DNA of 37,877 nt from Fidelibacterota bacterium (GCA_021734005.1 JAIPJV010000001.1:1-37877), one strand, 5' to 3'; counted from the first letter of the stretch, positions 16,032 to 25,738 are shown. Made by a program: numbers and translations. The notes: a model not told the origin generated them from the sequence alone.

Positions 16032-17983
16032 AAACTTTGAGATTTTTGTTTGTTTTAGTATTGCTCCCTTTATTATTTATTTCCTTTATTTGGGGAATGG
16101 ATGAAGGAAGGAAAGAGATTGATGTACCTCATGTGGACAGATCGGATATTAGTATCGATGCGGTTATGGATGAAGCCGCCTGGGGTGATGCAGCTGAAGC
16201 CAACCTTGTAACTGCAACCGGTTACAATATTTGGTACAATCCATATGGCCGAGAAATGGCTGAACCTGACTATGATGAATATTATGGTAGAATGCTATGG
16301 AGTAAAGATACTCTCTTTTTATTCCTTCATATGGATGAATATGTAAACGATAGTACTGGTGTTTGGTTTGGAGATGCCTGGCAAGGGGATCAGATTTTCA
16401 TAGGATTGTCAAATCGTCTGGGTAAAGAGATGATGGGTTGGTATGATGGGAATACTTATGCAGCTCCTGATGGCCCCTATCATTGGCTAGTATTGGGAGA
16501 AAATTTATCACTTAATGGTGATCCGGATACAACCTGGATTCCAGAACCTTATCGATTTAGCTATGCCGATTCCTTTGGAACATTCAAATCAGAATATTAT
16601 GGAGAATGGGCTACCAATATTGATTCTGCAGAGGGGGTGTATGATCTTGAAATAGCAATCCATCACCCAAATGTTAGCGCTCAATCTTCGATAAGTTTCA
16701 ATATCGGTGGTAGTAATGGTTCCGAAAGCCATTATTTGAAAGAGTGGGATGCTTACGCGTATTATTGCTGGCAGCCCAGTGTACCAAATGATCCTTTCGC
16801 TCCAGCAGCTGATGAAGATCCAGGAGCTGAAGTTTTAAAATATTCTAGAAACTGGCCAATTTTAAATTTTATCCCGGATGATCCGGAAGTAGCAGTCAGA
16901 AAAGAAATTAATGTACCCAAAGTGGATCCTTCTGAAATTAATTTTGATGCAGTAATGGATGAAGCAGCCTGGGGTGATGCGGCTGAAGCCAACCTTGTAA
17001 CTGCAACCGGTTACAATATTTGGTACAATCCATATGGCCGAGAAATGGCTGAACCTGACTATGATGAATATTATGGTAGAATGCTATGGAGTAAAGATAC
17101 TCTCTATTTGTTTCTTCATATGGATGAATATGTAAACGATAGTACTGGTGTTTGGTTTGGAGATGCCTGGCAAGGGGATCAGATTTTCATAGGATTGTCA
17201 AATCGTCTTGGCAAAGAGATGATGGGGTGGTACGATGGAAATACTTATGCAGCCCCCGATGGCCCTTATCATTGGCTAGTATTGGGAGACAATATGTCAC
17301 TTAATGGCGATCCAGATACAGTTTGGATCCCAGAGGAATACCGGTTTGGCCATTGGGATTCACTTGCCATAGGTAGTATAAAATCAACCAATTTTGGAAG
17401 ATGGGCTACTAATATTGATTCTGCTGAAGGAGTATATGATCTTGAAATAGCAATTTATCATCCTAATGTTGATTCTCTATCTTCTATCAGCTTTAATATA
17501 GGTGGTAGTAATGGTTCTGAAAGCCATTATTTGAAAGAGTGGGATGCTTATTCTTATTATTGCTGGCAGCCTAGTATACCAAATGATCCGTTTGCACCAG
17601 CAGCTGATGAAGACCCTGGAGCTGAAGTCCTAAAATATTCCAGAAATTGGCCTGTCTTACATTTTGGAGCTAGTGAAACTGGTATTATTGCCTCTGAAGG
17701 AGTAAATAATAAACCTGTTAACTTTAATTTAAAACAGAACTATCCAAATCCTTTTAATCCAAAGACTACAATTCGATTTGAAGTCAACAAAGAATCAGCA
17801 ATCACTCTTAAAGTTTTTGATATGGTTGGCAGGGAAGTCGCTACTTTGATTGAAGAACGACCCTTTTCTAGTGGTATTTATTCAGTTTCTTGGAATGCTG
17901 TTAATTATGCAAGTGGTGTTTACTTTTACCAATTAAGCACAAATGACCATTATGAAACTAAAAAGATGGTGTTACTAAAGTAG
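16028..17983 (+). CDS. Tandem CBM9-like surface protein with Por sorting domain
   Basis: The 651-aa protein has a signal peptide (residues 1-24) and two copies of a domain of about 265 residues. Each copy contains DAVMDEAAWGDAAEANLVTA, YGRMLWSKDTL and GDAWQGDQIFIGLSNRLG, a pattern fitting CBM9/DOMON-type carbohydrate-binding sandwiches. From about residue 571, NYPNPFNPKTTIRFEV starts a Por secretion-system C-terminal sorting domain ending in KKMVLLK. The protein is therefore exported to the surface, probably through a type IX system, and would hold or present glycan. GAGGAGG precedes the ATG. The two repeats share long identical DNA stretches (16193-16316 with 16982-17105), a sign of recent duplication or gene conversion. 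Confidence 0.9.
   Translation: MKTLRFLFVLVLLPLLFISFIWGMDEGRKEIDVPHVDRSDISIDAVMDEAAWGDAAEANLVTATGYNIWYNPYGREMAEPDYDEYYGRMLWSKDTLFLFLHMDEYVNDSTGVWFGDAWQGDQIFIGLSNRLGKEMMGWYDGNTYAAPDGPYHWLVLGENLSLNGDPDTTWIPEPYRFSYADSFGTFKSEYYGEWATNIDSAEGVYDLEIAIHHPNVSAQSSISFNIGGSNGSESHYLKEWDAYAYYCWQPSVPNDPFAPAADEDPGAEVLKYSRNWPILNFIPDDPEVAVRKEINVPKVDPSEINFDAVMDEAAWGDAAEANLVTATGYNIWYNPYGREMAEPDYDEYYGRMLWSKDTLYLFLHMDEYVNDSTGVWFGDAWQGDQIFIGLSNRLGKEMMGWYDGNTYAAPDGPYHWLVLGDNMSLNGDPDTVWIPEEYRFGHWDSLAIGSIKSTNFGRWATNIDSAEGVYDLEIAIYHPNVDSLSSISFNIGGSNGSESHYLKEWDAYSYYCWQPSIPNDPFAPAADEDPGAEVLKYSRNWPVLHFGASETGIIASEGVNNKPVNFNLKQNYPNPFNPKTTIRFEVNKESAITLKVFDMVGREVATLIEERPFSSGIYSVSWNAVNYASGVYFYQLSTNDHYETKKMVLLK
16193..16316 (+). 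repeat. Direct repeat within the CBM9 gene, copy 1
   Basis: 124 bp that match 16982-17105 without a mismatch. After a short divergent stretch a second identical block of about 95 bp follows from 16325. Confidence 0.85.
16982..17105 (+). repeat. Direct repeat within the CBM9 gene, copy 2
   Basis: Partner of 16193-16316, offset by 789 bp, which is a multiple of three, so repeat exchange keeps the reading frame. Confidence 0.85.
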
Positions 17984-17990
17984 AGTTAGA

Positions 17991-18022
17991 ATGGATGCCA
18001 TGGGGAATCCTATGGCATCCAT
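17991..18022 (+). promoter_or_regulatory. Hairpin after the CBM9 gene
   Basis: A perfect 11-bp stem ATGGATGCCAT (17991-18001) with ATGGCATCCAT (18012-18022) and a 10-nt loop, 8 nt after the stop codon. No T-run follows, so it is more likely an mRNA-stabilising or processing structure than a full terminator. It would let expression differ between the surface protein and the dehydrogenase downstream. Confidence 0.6.
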
Positions 18023-18079
18023 CCCATTGCGAAGAAAAAAAACGATGTGATAATATAAATAAATTTGGGGAAAAATAAA

Positions 18080-19033
18080 ATGAAGATTGCCAAGCTAAGA
18101 GGAGCCCATGATTTTGTGATTGAGAATATGGAAAGTCCCAAAATTGGTAAAAATGAATGCTTGATAAAAGTAAAAGCATGTGGTGTATGTCATTCTGAAA
18201 TTGATCAATGGGCAAATACTTTATCAAATCTGGAATATCCCCGTTTTATTGGGCACGAAGTTTCCGGGGAAATAATCCAGGTCGGAAGCCAGGTAGAAAA
18301 ATTCAATCCAGGTGATCGTGTTGCTGTTTGGGTTGACCAAAAAGGATACGCTTCTGAAGTCGCTGTAGCCTCTGAACGGATATTCCCAATTGATGATTCT
18401 GTTTCTTTCGAAGAGGCTATGGCTGAACCTTTATCCTGTACTACCAATGGAGTGATTGAGGCCGATATTGAGTTAGCCGATACTGTAGCATTAGTTGGAA
18501 CAGGCTTTATGGGATTGATTTTATTACAACAAATAAAATTGAAAGGTGCTACTAAGGTAATAGCTATTGATATTAGAGATGATATATTAGAGGTTGCAAC
18601 CCAACTTGGTGCCGATGTGACGCTGAACCCTAATAGAGTAAATATAGAAAAATGGGTAAAAAAAATCACAGATGGGAAAGGTGTCGATGCAGCCTTTGAA
18701 GTTGGTGGAAAACAGGCAACGCTTGATTTAACTTCTAAAATAATTCGGATGGAAGGTAAACTTATTATTTTTGGTTATCATCCGGGTAGGCGAGAAATAG
18801 AGGACCTTGGATATTGGAACTGGATGGCATTTAAATTAATTAATGCCCATTTCAGAAATATGAAAACTATTCTACAAGGTGCGGATATTGGTATCAAACT
18901 TTTGAACTCTGGTAAAGTTCAGATGAAACCGCTGATTACCCATACATTTCCCCTCGAAGAGATTGAAAAAGCATTCCAGGCTGCAAAGAATAAGCCAGAA
19001 GGATTTATTAAATCTGTAATTACTTTTAGATAA
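18080..19033 (+). CDS. Zinc-type medium-chain alcohol/polyol dehydrogenase
   Basis: The 317-aa protein has the catalytic zinc pattern of the medium-chain dehydrogenase family: Cys37 in GVCHSE, GHE at 58-60, and EPLSC near 116-120. The nucleotide-binding glycine motif GTGFMG is at 140-145. It would oxidise a sugar alcohol or hydroxyl with NAD(P). The four-cysteine structural zinc lobe is absent: VDQKGYASEVAV takes its place, so it is a short form. ATG 18080 is chosen over the in-frame TTG at 18065 because GGGG lies just upstream. It is cytoplasmic, and its neighbours suggest a role in catabolism of the imported sugar. Confidence 0.88.
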   Translation: MKIAKLRGAHDFVIENMESPKIGKNECLIKVKACGVCHSEIDQWANTLSNLEYPRFIGHEVSGEIIQVGSQVEKFNPGDRVAVWVDQKGYASEVAVASERIFPIDDSVSFEEAMAEPLSCTTNGVIEADIELADTVALVGTGFMGLILLQQIKLKGATKVIAIDIRDDILEVATQLGADVTLNPNRVNIEKWVKKITDGKGVDAAFEVGGKQATLDLTSKIIRMEGKLIIFGYHPGRREIEDLGYWNWMAFKLINAHFRNMKTILQGADIGIKLLNSGKVQMKPLITHTFPLEEIEKAFQAAKNKPEGFIKSVITFR

Positions 19034-19265
19034 TACAAGGTTATGTCAATGAAAAATCTATCTACACAAATTATAATTGCTATCTCAAGCTTAGTAAGAT
19101 ACTTTTTGGGAACATCTAAAGCGAATTCGGTTATGCCAATCAATAGCATTCAAGATCATTACAGGATAAAAAAAATATCTATTTTGTATGAAGTTGGATT
19201 ACTCATTACGACTAATTTTAAAGTTTCAGATGTAAATCCTTTTAAATTTTCAAGAGGATAGGTAA

Positions 19266-22133
19266 ATGAATTACAATAAGATTGTTTTAAAATCGATTAA
19301 AAAAATATTAATTATATTAATTCCTATCATTTTATCGTTTTCCTATTTATTAAGGGCCGCTTCAGGAAAAATTGTAGGGAAAGTAGTAGATGCCAAGACA
19401 GGTGAATCACTTATTGGTGCGAACATTGTAATTCTGGGAGAAGATAGGGGAGCCGCAACTGATAAAGAGGGTGATTATTACATCCTAAACCTGCAACCTG
19501 GAGTATATAAAGTTAGAGCTTCAGTAATAGGTTATAAGCAGGTTACAAAAACCGAAGTAAATGTCGATATAAACCACACCACCCGAGTTGATTTTCGATT
19601 AACGAGTGAAGCATTGGAAGCCGGGGAGTCGATTGAAGTTGTTGCTGAAAAACCAATAATAGAAGTCGATAATACTTCTAGTCGTCAGATTATGGAATCA
19701 GCAGAGATTACTGCTCGACCCGTTGCTCAGCTATCTGATATGATGACTTCTATACCCGGTATAGATTTCAATCCGGAAGGTGAATTGACAGTTAGAATGG
19801 GTACCCTTGATCAGGTTTCATTTTTGATTGATGGCATGCGAGCTCGCAATCCGCTTAACTCTCAACCATATTACAATGTTAACCTGATGTCTATTCAAGA
19901 GTTAGAGGTGATTACTGGTGGCTTTGATGCAGAATATGGCGAGGCCCAATCCGGTGTTTTTAATATTATAACTAAGGAAGGTACTGATAATTATTCTGGA
20001 ACAATTGAATTTCGATGGACACCTCCTGGGGAATATCATTGGGGCACACCCTTATATGATTATTCGACAACCCGTTATTGGGAAAATACCCATGCCCGCC
20101 ATTTACAATGGTGGATTGATCACCCTGATATGTGGGTCGATCCCCAAGGCCGCAAAGGTAATGATCCAAATTGTTCATGGACCCCAGAAGAATCATATCA
20201 GCATTATATGGATACGCATCAGCCTCTTACAGATTATACTGAAAGAAGCTCCTACCAAACTGAATTTGCTCTTGGAGGACCAACACCATTTGATAATCTA
20301 AATTTTTTCGTTTCCGGCAGGTATCGTACTGCGCCACCGATTACCGGGAATTCTTATCGAGAAATGGGAAACTGGATTGATGGGACTTTTAAGTTAACTT
20401 ACAATTTCGAAGGAAATAAAAGACTCTTATTCTCTGGTTATTATAATGAAGTAAATTCTTGCCATGGTATGGAATGGATGGGGTTTGAAGGTGATTATGG
20501 AAATAAGTATGCTTATAATGATTTTCAAGGATATCCTGAACAAAGTAGGAACGGACAGACTTTAAAGTTCGTGAATAATATTAAAAGTAATACTTATTAT
20601 GAATTGTCCTTATCACGTGTATTTAGTTATGAAAGTCAGTCGAAATTTCCAAGTGATACGGCCGATTGGACAACCAGTGATATTAGAAAAGATTATTTAA
20701 GGGCTTATGATTCTACTGGGACACCAATTCCTAATGCCTGGAACGAAACTTATGGCCTTCATTATATGGGTTACTGGTATCGAAAGGAAGATTATAACTC
20801 AGAATATAATTTAGAAGGCAAAATAACAAGCCAGATAAATAAAAATTGGCAGATGAAAGGTGGATTTGGTCTCACATATTATCATTTTGATCGCTTTCAG
20901 GAAGCAAGAGCCTGGGATGCAGTAGAAGATAGGATATACAATCCATATCAGGGTAATATATTCTGGCAAAATAAGCTCGAATTTGAAGGCCTTATAATGA
21001 ATGTGGGTCTTCGCTGGGATTTTTACAATCCCAATGATAAAATTTATCTCGACACCTATGATCCTTTTGATGTTATTGCTGCTGAAGAAGAAGGTAGAGA
21101 GCCTGATCCGGAGACTAAAGAGACCTATACTTTTGGTCAGATTTCTCCACGAATTGGAATCTCTCACCCAATAACTGAAAGGTCAGTTTTACATTTTAAT
21201 TATGGTCACTTTTTTCAACGGGCTAATTTTGGCGGGTATGGTGAAGGGGAAGACACCTATAGCATTTTATCAACATATATTATTGATCCCGAAACAGGTA
21301 TTAATGAACCGCGTAATCTAGGTAATCGTGAATTACGACCCCGGAAAACAGTGGCTTATGAACTTGGAATTGAGCAGGATTTTGGGCCTTTTATGGGTGA
21401 CGTAACAGCCTTTTATAAAGATCGAACTGATTTAGTTCGAAGTGTTACAGTCATAATGGATAATGGCCACCAGTATAAGACATCTGGAAATTCCGATTAT
21501 GCTGATGCTAAAGGCGTAGAAATATCTTTGAGACGACCAATAAGAGGCTTCTGGGGTGGATATTTAACTTATACATGGGAAACTGGAATTCGAGGTATGT
21601 CAGGAGATCCTAACACTCTTTATCCACCTGATGCAACGATGCAGGCTAGCCAGGAGCATCAGATTGGTGATAGACTTGCCTATATGAGGCCAAATCTATC
21701 GGCTAATCTAACATTTATAACACCTTCAGATATTTCTCTATTGGGAGGTGTTTTGGCTAATCTACAAATAGCTATGGACTATTATGTATCTTATCCTCAC
21801 TCTCAGATATCAAGTGATGTTTTTCAAGATGTTATTAATATTGAACGACCACCTAATAGAAATGCTAATATTCGTATAAGAAAAGAGATTGAATTAACAG
21901 ACTCCTTTCGCCCGGCTTTTTTCATAGAAATGCAGAACGCCTTCAATAATAAGTGGCATAATACAGATCTGATGGAAGGCGATGTAACAGCCCAGGACAG
22001 AGCTCGATATATTAATTCTAATCTAGAGGTATATCCGGAGAGAACTCCTAATAATGCTCCATTTCCTGACTACAATTCCTATACAAATTTGCCTCGTAAG
22101 ATCACCTTTGGTCTGTCTTTAATCTTTGAATAA
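19266..22133 (+). CDS. TonB-dependent receptor (SusC/RagA-related) with carboxypeptidase-regulatory-like domain
   Basis: The 955-aa outer-membrane receptor has an N-terminal signal segment, then a carboxypeptidase-regulatory-like domain (GKVVDAKTGESLIGANIVIL). A TonB-box-like IEVVAEKP precedes the plug domain, with MMTSIPGID, FLIDGMRARNP and ITGGFDAEYGEAQSGVFNI, and a long beta-barrel closes with LPRKITFGLSLIFE. It would import a large ligand, likely an oligosaccharide, using energy from TonB. No SusD-family lipoprotein follows; the next gene is a large secreted protein instead. GAGGATAGGTAA before the ATG gives the ribosome-binding site. The specific glycan is unknown. Confidence 0.93.
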   Translation: MNYNKIVLKSIKKILIILIPIILSFSYLLRAASGKIVGKVVDAKTGESLIGANIVILGEDRGAATDKEGDYYILNLQPGVYKVRASVIGYKQVTKTEVNVDINHTTRVDFRLTSEALEAGESIEVVAEKPIIEVDNTSSRQIMESAEITARPVAQLSDMMTSIPGIDFNPEGELTVRMGTLDQVSFLIDGMRARNPLNSQPYYNVNLMSIQELEVITGGFDAEYGEAQSGVFNIITKEGTDNYSGTIEFRWTPPGEYHWGTPLYDYSTTRYWENTHARHLQWWIDHPDMWVDPQGRKGNDPNCSWTPEESYQHYMDTHQPLTDYTERSSYQTEFALGGPTPFDNLNFFVSGRYRTAPPITGNSYREMGNWIDGTFKLTYNFEGNKRLLFSGYYNEVNSCHGMEWMGFEGDYGNKYAYNDFQGYPEQSRNGQTLKFVNNIKSNTYYELSLSRVFSYESQSKFPSDTADWTTSDIRKDYLRAYDSTGTPIPNAWNETYGLHYMGYWYRKEDYNSEYNLEGKITSQINKNWQMKGGFGLTYYHFDRFQEARAWDAVEDRIYNPYQGNIFWQNKLEFEGLIMNVGLRWDFYNPNDKIYLDTYDPFDVIAAEEEGREPDPETKETYTFGQISPRIGISHPITERSVLHFNYGHFFQRANFGGYGEGEDTYSILSTYIIDPETGINEPRNLGNRELRPRKTVAYELGIEQDFGPFMGDVTAFYKDRTDLVRSVTVIMDNGHQYKTSGNSDYADAKGVEISLRRPIRGFWGGYLTYTWETGIRGMSGDPNTLYPPDATMQASQEHQIGDRLAYMRPNLSANLTFITPSDISLLGGVLANLQIAMDYYVSYPHSQISSDVFQDVINIERPPNRNANIRIRKEIELTDSFRPAFFIEMQNAFNNKWHNTDLMEGDVTAQDRARYINSNLEVYPERTPNNAPFPDYNSYTNLPRKITFGLSLIFE

Positions 22134-22140
22134 AAAGAAA

Positions 22141-24378
22141 ATGGTAATGACTATGAATGTAAGAATTAATCAACTAAAAACACTATTCATTTGGATTTTT
22201 ATATTTACCTCATTTGCAATTAACCCAACTGTTTTAATAGCTCAAAGGAAAGCCACTCATACTAGAGGTAAATTGTGGGAAACTATTAATAATATAGGCT
22301 TTATAGGAGATATGGGGGCCTGGGATTATGAGGAAACATCAGGTATAGGATTTTACCCGGGATTTTCTGGATATTCATTCCCAACTTTTGAAGAAGATGC
22401 TAATGGATGGATCACGGATGCTAATTTTCACAATTTCAGAAGTGGACCTGCTATTATGGTAAAAGGTGGAGAAAAGTTGGTGGCACCAGATTATAGTCCT
22501 CAGCGTCAGGATTATCTATTATATCATAGCGCTTTTGATGGAGCTGACCATGGAATTTTATGGAATAACCCTCCCTTTGAGAAAACTGAAAATTTTGTAG
22601 GTTCAGAGGACTTCAATTCTTCTTTACCTGAGGAGATGAATTATTGTGAATTTCCTACTTCTACGGGTATCTCTGTAAAGATGCGATCTATGTCATGGAG
22701 CTTTCCGAGTTATGATGATTTTATTATTTATGATTACACCTTTGTCAATACTGGAGATATGGTTATCCCCGCTTTAGGAGAGGTGAAACATCATGAACAA
22801 ACTTTTGATTCAGTATGGGTAGTATTCCATAGCGGTATTCAGGTATCTACAAAGGGGCATCTAAATTTTCACTACAATCCGGACTTTATGCAATCAGCAG
22901 CACCTGCTGGTGGTTTTGGAGGCTGGGATCAAATTGAGAAGGGGGGTACCTATACAGATTATTTCGCAATTGAAAATAATGGTAAAGATGGCAAAGGTTT
23001 ACTATTTTACAGCCGGGATTACAATGGAGGCCGTGAACCTCACCCAGATGATACTTATGGTAAAATGCCTAATTGGGAAAATCAATTAAAATATGATCAA
23101 AGTTTTGAAAATATAGCTTTACAGGACCCAGCCTGTTTTGGCTTTGCTTTTCTTTATCGCACCCTTCCCAATGATGGAAGTTCTACTGATCCATTCGAGG
23201 CTGACCCCAATTATGTCAATGTCTATAATGATGAAGGTGATAGCTTCCAGGGTAGGACATTGGATATGAATGAATATTTTTCTACTGCTCGCTTGAGTCG
23301 GAAAGGGATGTATGATTTTATTACCCATAATAGAATTCCGGATGAAAATAATGGGGATATGTACTGCTTCTATACTAATACTTTTGGTCCTTATTCAATG
23401 TCACCCGGTGATACTGTTCGTTTGATATTAGCTGAGGTGGCTGGCAGCCTGGATCTTCATGAGATCATTCGGGGCGACCCGAATCACTATTATCCTGATA
23501 GTTCAATAGTGGATATCAGGCGTAATACAGCAGCAGCAAGGAAGGCAGTAAAATGGGGTTATGGTGCTCAGGTAGAAGGAGTTAATATTGCTGCTGATGT
23601 ACCAGAATCACCACCTGCCCCCAATTGCCTAGCAACTAATGCTTCCATAGGTGCTGATACTGCAATAATTTCAGTAGAGTGGGATAAGTTAGCTGAAGAA
23701 ACTAAAATTGAAGATGGAACGGGTAACATTTTTTATAATGGGTCCGAAGATTTAAGTGGCTACCGTATTTTTAGAGGAAAAGATAAAAGGGGTATCTGGA
23801 CATTATTAGCTGATATCCCGATTGAAGACGCAGAAGAATACTGGAATGAAGAAAGTGGCAATTACCAGTATAAAGATACAGATCTCCAATTTGGTTTTGA
23901 ATCACGATATTATGTCCAGGCTTACTATTCCAATCCTAAGACCTGGGTATCAGCAAATGGTACAGAGGTTCAAGACCTAGGAGAACTAGTTAGTGATGAT
24001 TATAATATGACTGCGTTAATTGGCGCTCGCCCAGGACCGGTCTCAATTGAAGAAGGCTGGGACGTTTTTGTAGCTCCCAATCCTTTTGTAGAGGGAGATC
24101 CTGATCGTAGCTTTGGTGATCCTACGCCTTATAAAATAGAATTTCGAAATCTTCCAGAAAAAGCAACTATAAAAATATTTGCACTCTCAGGTGATCTGGT
24201 AAAAACAATTGAGCATGGCCCTGATGAGTACGGAAACCTATACGGAAGTACAGCCTGGTTCCAAAGGTCTGATTCTGGTTTAAGAGTTGCACCAGGAGTT
24301 TATATCTACGCTATAGAATCTCACACAGAGGCATCTAAAGGTAAACGTACGGTTGGAAAATTAATGATCATTAGGTAA
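22141..24378 (+). CDS. Large secreted protein with C-terminal sorting-like domain, partner of the TonB receptor
   Basis: About 745 aa. A signal peptide (TLFIWIFIFTSFAIN) leads a Trp/Gly/Asp-rich body, a fibronectin-III-like part around GYRIFRGKDKRGIWTLLA, and a C-terminal domain (VFVAPNPFVEG, TIKIFALSGDLVKTIEHG, GVYIYAIES) that resembles FlgD-Ig-like or Por sorting tails. It ends TVGKLMIIR. The start is uncertain: TTG 22126 overlaps the receptor, while ATGs at 22141, 22147 and 22153 give shorter signal peptides with weak ribosome-binding sites. The body is not recognised. Its position directly after the receptor makes it a candidate glycan-binding partner in the place usually held by SusD. 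Confidence 0.85.
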   Translation: MVMTMNVRINQLKTLFIWIFIFTSFAINPTVLIAQRKATHTRGKLWETINNIGFIGDMGAWDYEETSGIGFYPGFSGYSFPTFEEDANGWITDANFHNFRSGPAIMVKGGEKLVAPDYSPQRQDYLLYHSAFDGADHGILWNNPPFEKTENFVGSEDFNSSLPEEMNYCEFPTSTGISVKMRSMSWSFPSYDDFIIYDYTFVNTGDMVIPALGEVKHHEQTFDSVWVVFHSGIQVSTKGHLNFHYNPDFMQSAAPAGGFGGWDQIEKGGTYTDYFAIENNGKDGKGLLFYSRDYNGGREPHPDDTYGKMPNWENQLKYDQSFENIALQDPACFGFAFLYRTLPNDGSSTDPFEADPNYVNVYNDEGDSFQGRTLDMNEYFSTARLSRKGMYDFITHNRIPDENNGDMYCFYTNTFGPYSMSPGDTVRLILAEVAGSLDLHEIIRGDPNHYYPDSSIVDIRRNTAAARKAVKWGYGAQVEGVNIAADVPESPPAPNCLATNASIGADTAIISVEWDKLAEETKIEDGTGNIFYNGSEDLSGYRIFRGKDKRGIWTLLADIPIEDAEEYWNEESGNYQYKDTDLQFGFESRYYVQAYYSNPKTWVSANGTEVQDLGELVSDDYNMTALIGARPGPVSIEEGWDVFVAPNPFVEGDPDRSFGDPTPYKIEFRNLPEKATIKIFALSGDLVKTIEHGPDEYGNLYGSTAWFQRSDSGLRVAPGVYIYAIESHTEASKGKRTVGKLMIIR

Positions 24379-24423
24379 AAGTAAGTTAAAGGATTTTTTC
24401 AATAGAATTTTAAGGATTATAAT

Positions 24424-25425
24424 ATGAAGTATATTAATTCAAAAACCGTTAGTATCCTCATAGTTATATTAATATTTTTTAATCTTGGTCAAGCAGGTGA
24501 CGATTTTAATAAAGCTGGAAGAACTTCTTTTCAGTTTCTAAAAATTGGTATTGGGGCCCGAGCTACATCTATGGGTGAAGCATGTATCGCTAATACAAGT
24601 GGTATAAATGCTATCTTATGGAATCCAGCTGGGGTTGCAAGTATCCAAAATTTCGAAACCTCTTTTAGTTATAACCAATGGCTAGGCGATATGAATATTA
24701 TGTCGGGAGCGATTGGGTATAGATTAGGAGGAATTGGCGTTGTTGGGTTAGATTACATATCTTTAGACTATGGAGATATACCTGAAGCCCTTGTAACAAA
24801 TACAACTGGTAAATTAGATACTAGAACAGGGGAATTTTTTACAGGAGGCGACCTTCAGCTAGGGATCGGTTTTGCAAAAAGATTCACAAATAAACTGTCT
24901 ATTGGTATTCATACCAAATATTTACGCGAAGACCTTTTTACATATTCTACTGATCTATGGGCTTTTGATGTCGGCACTTATTATCATACGGGATGGAAAG
25001 GTATTAGATTAGCGATGAGCGCTCAAAATTTTGCTTCTCAAGCACGCTGGTTATATACCCAGCAGAAGATTAAACAACAATATCAATTACCACTTCTCTT
25101 TAGAATTGGTACATCTATCGATCTCATAGGGGGCCCAGACTTATTCTTCGGAGGAAATCCTAATGTACAACGCCTAGCTCTTAATTTTGACGCAATTCAT
25201 TCTAATGATTATGCTGAAAGACTAAATATAGGGGCTGAATATTGGCTGTTTAACAAATTCGCTCTTCGAAGTGGCTATCGCCTAAATAGAGATGAAGGGA
25301 AGTTTAGCGCAGGTGGTGCTATTAATTATAAAACAAATATCATGCATATAATGATAGATTATGCATTTGTTGATTATGATTATCTCAATTCTGTGCATCG
25401 ATTTTCATTAACATTAAAATTTTAA
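24424..25425 (+). CDS. PorV/PorQ-family outer-membrane protein
   Basis: The 333-aa protein has a signal peptide and the family signature GIGARATSMGEACIANTSGI followed by NAILWNPAGVASI near the N-terminus. It then shows repeated beta-strands ending in HRFSLTLKF with a terminal Phe. PorV and PorQ are barrels that help the type IX system release sorted cargo, so this fits the two sorting-tail proteins just upstream. AAGGA lies before the ATG. It may serve as a locus-specific PorV copy. Confidence 0.9.
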   Translation: MKYINSKTVSILIVILIFFNLGQAGDDFNKAGRTSFQFLKIGIGARATSMGEACIANTSGINAILWNPAGVASIQNFETSFSYNQWLGDMNIMSGAIGYRLGGIGVVGLDYISLDYGDIPEALVTNTTGKLDTRTGEFFTGGDLQLGIGFAKRFTNKLSIGIHTKYLREDLFTYSTDLWAFDVGTYYHTGWKGIRLAMSAQNFASQARWLYTQQKIKQQYQLPLLFRIGTSIDLIGGPDLFFGGNPNVQRLALNFDAIHSNDYAERLNIGAEYWLFNKFALRSGYRLNRDEGKFSAGGAINYKTNIMHIMIDYAFVDYDYLNSVHRFSLTLKF

Positions 25426-25738
25426 CTATTAAAAATTATAGTAGATTTAAGATTTTAAAATGAATTGTCCTTTAGTAATTATTTTTAGGCACATATTTTT
25501 AGAAAATCAAAATTATTATTTGATGGATATTAAGGTCGTTGGGTAAATAGAATTATTTGAGTTATTTTCATATTTTATTAGTGTAAACCGGATAATATAA
25601 TTTAAAATTAGCGAATTAAAAGTGACCAGATTTTGATACAAAAAAACAGAGCAATGTCTATAAAATAGTTGACACCAAAGGAATATAACAGTAAAAATAT
25701 GAAAAAGTTAATTTGATAAACCTATAAAGAGGAATTGT
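25426..25738 (+). other. Gap between the envelope block and the catabolic block
   Basis: 313 bp of AT-rich DNA without a coding frame. It carries a candidate promoter at 25669-25697 and ends in GAGGAA before the glycosidase ATG. No copy of the LacI-type operator AACGATTGTT was seen; a loosely related GTAAACCGGATAA lies near 25583. No convincing terminator. Confidence 0.5.
25669..25697 (+). promoter_or_regulatory. Candidate promoter of the catabolic block
   Basis: TTGACA at 25669-25674, a 17-nt spacer, then TAAAAA at 25692-25697, a weak -10. It lies about 40 nt before the glycosidase gene. Confidence 0.45.

Noticed and set aside
18205..18669. 154-aa minus-strand frame over the dehydrogenase
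   Set aside because: Antisense to a protein with clear catalytic motifs; Ser/Thr-rich shadow.
19043..19261. 72-aa + strand frame between the dehydrogenase and the TonB receptor
   Set aside because: It has no clear ribosome-binding site, no hydrophobic segment of signal type, no recognisable motif, and fills a spacer. Its N-terminus is only weakly signal-like. A degraded gene cannot be excluded.
20005..20301. 98-aa + strand frame inside the TonB receptor gene
   Set aside because: Out-of-frame overlap within a continuous 955-codon receptor gene; no start signal or motif.
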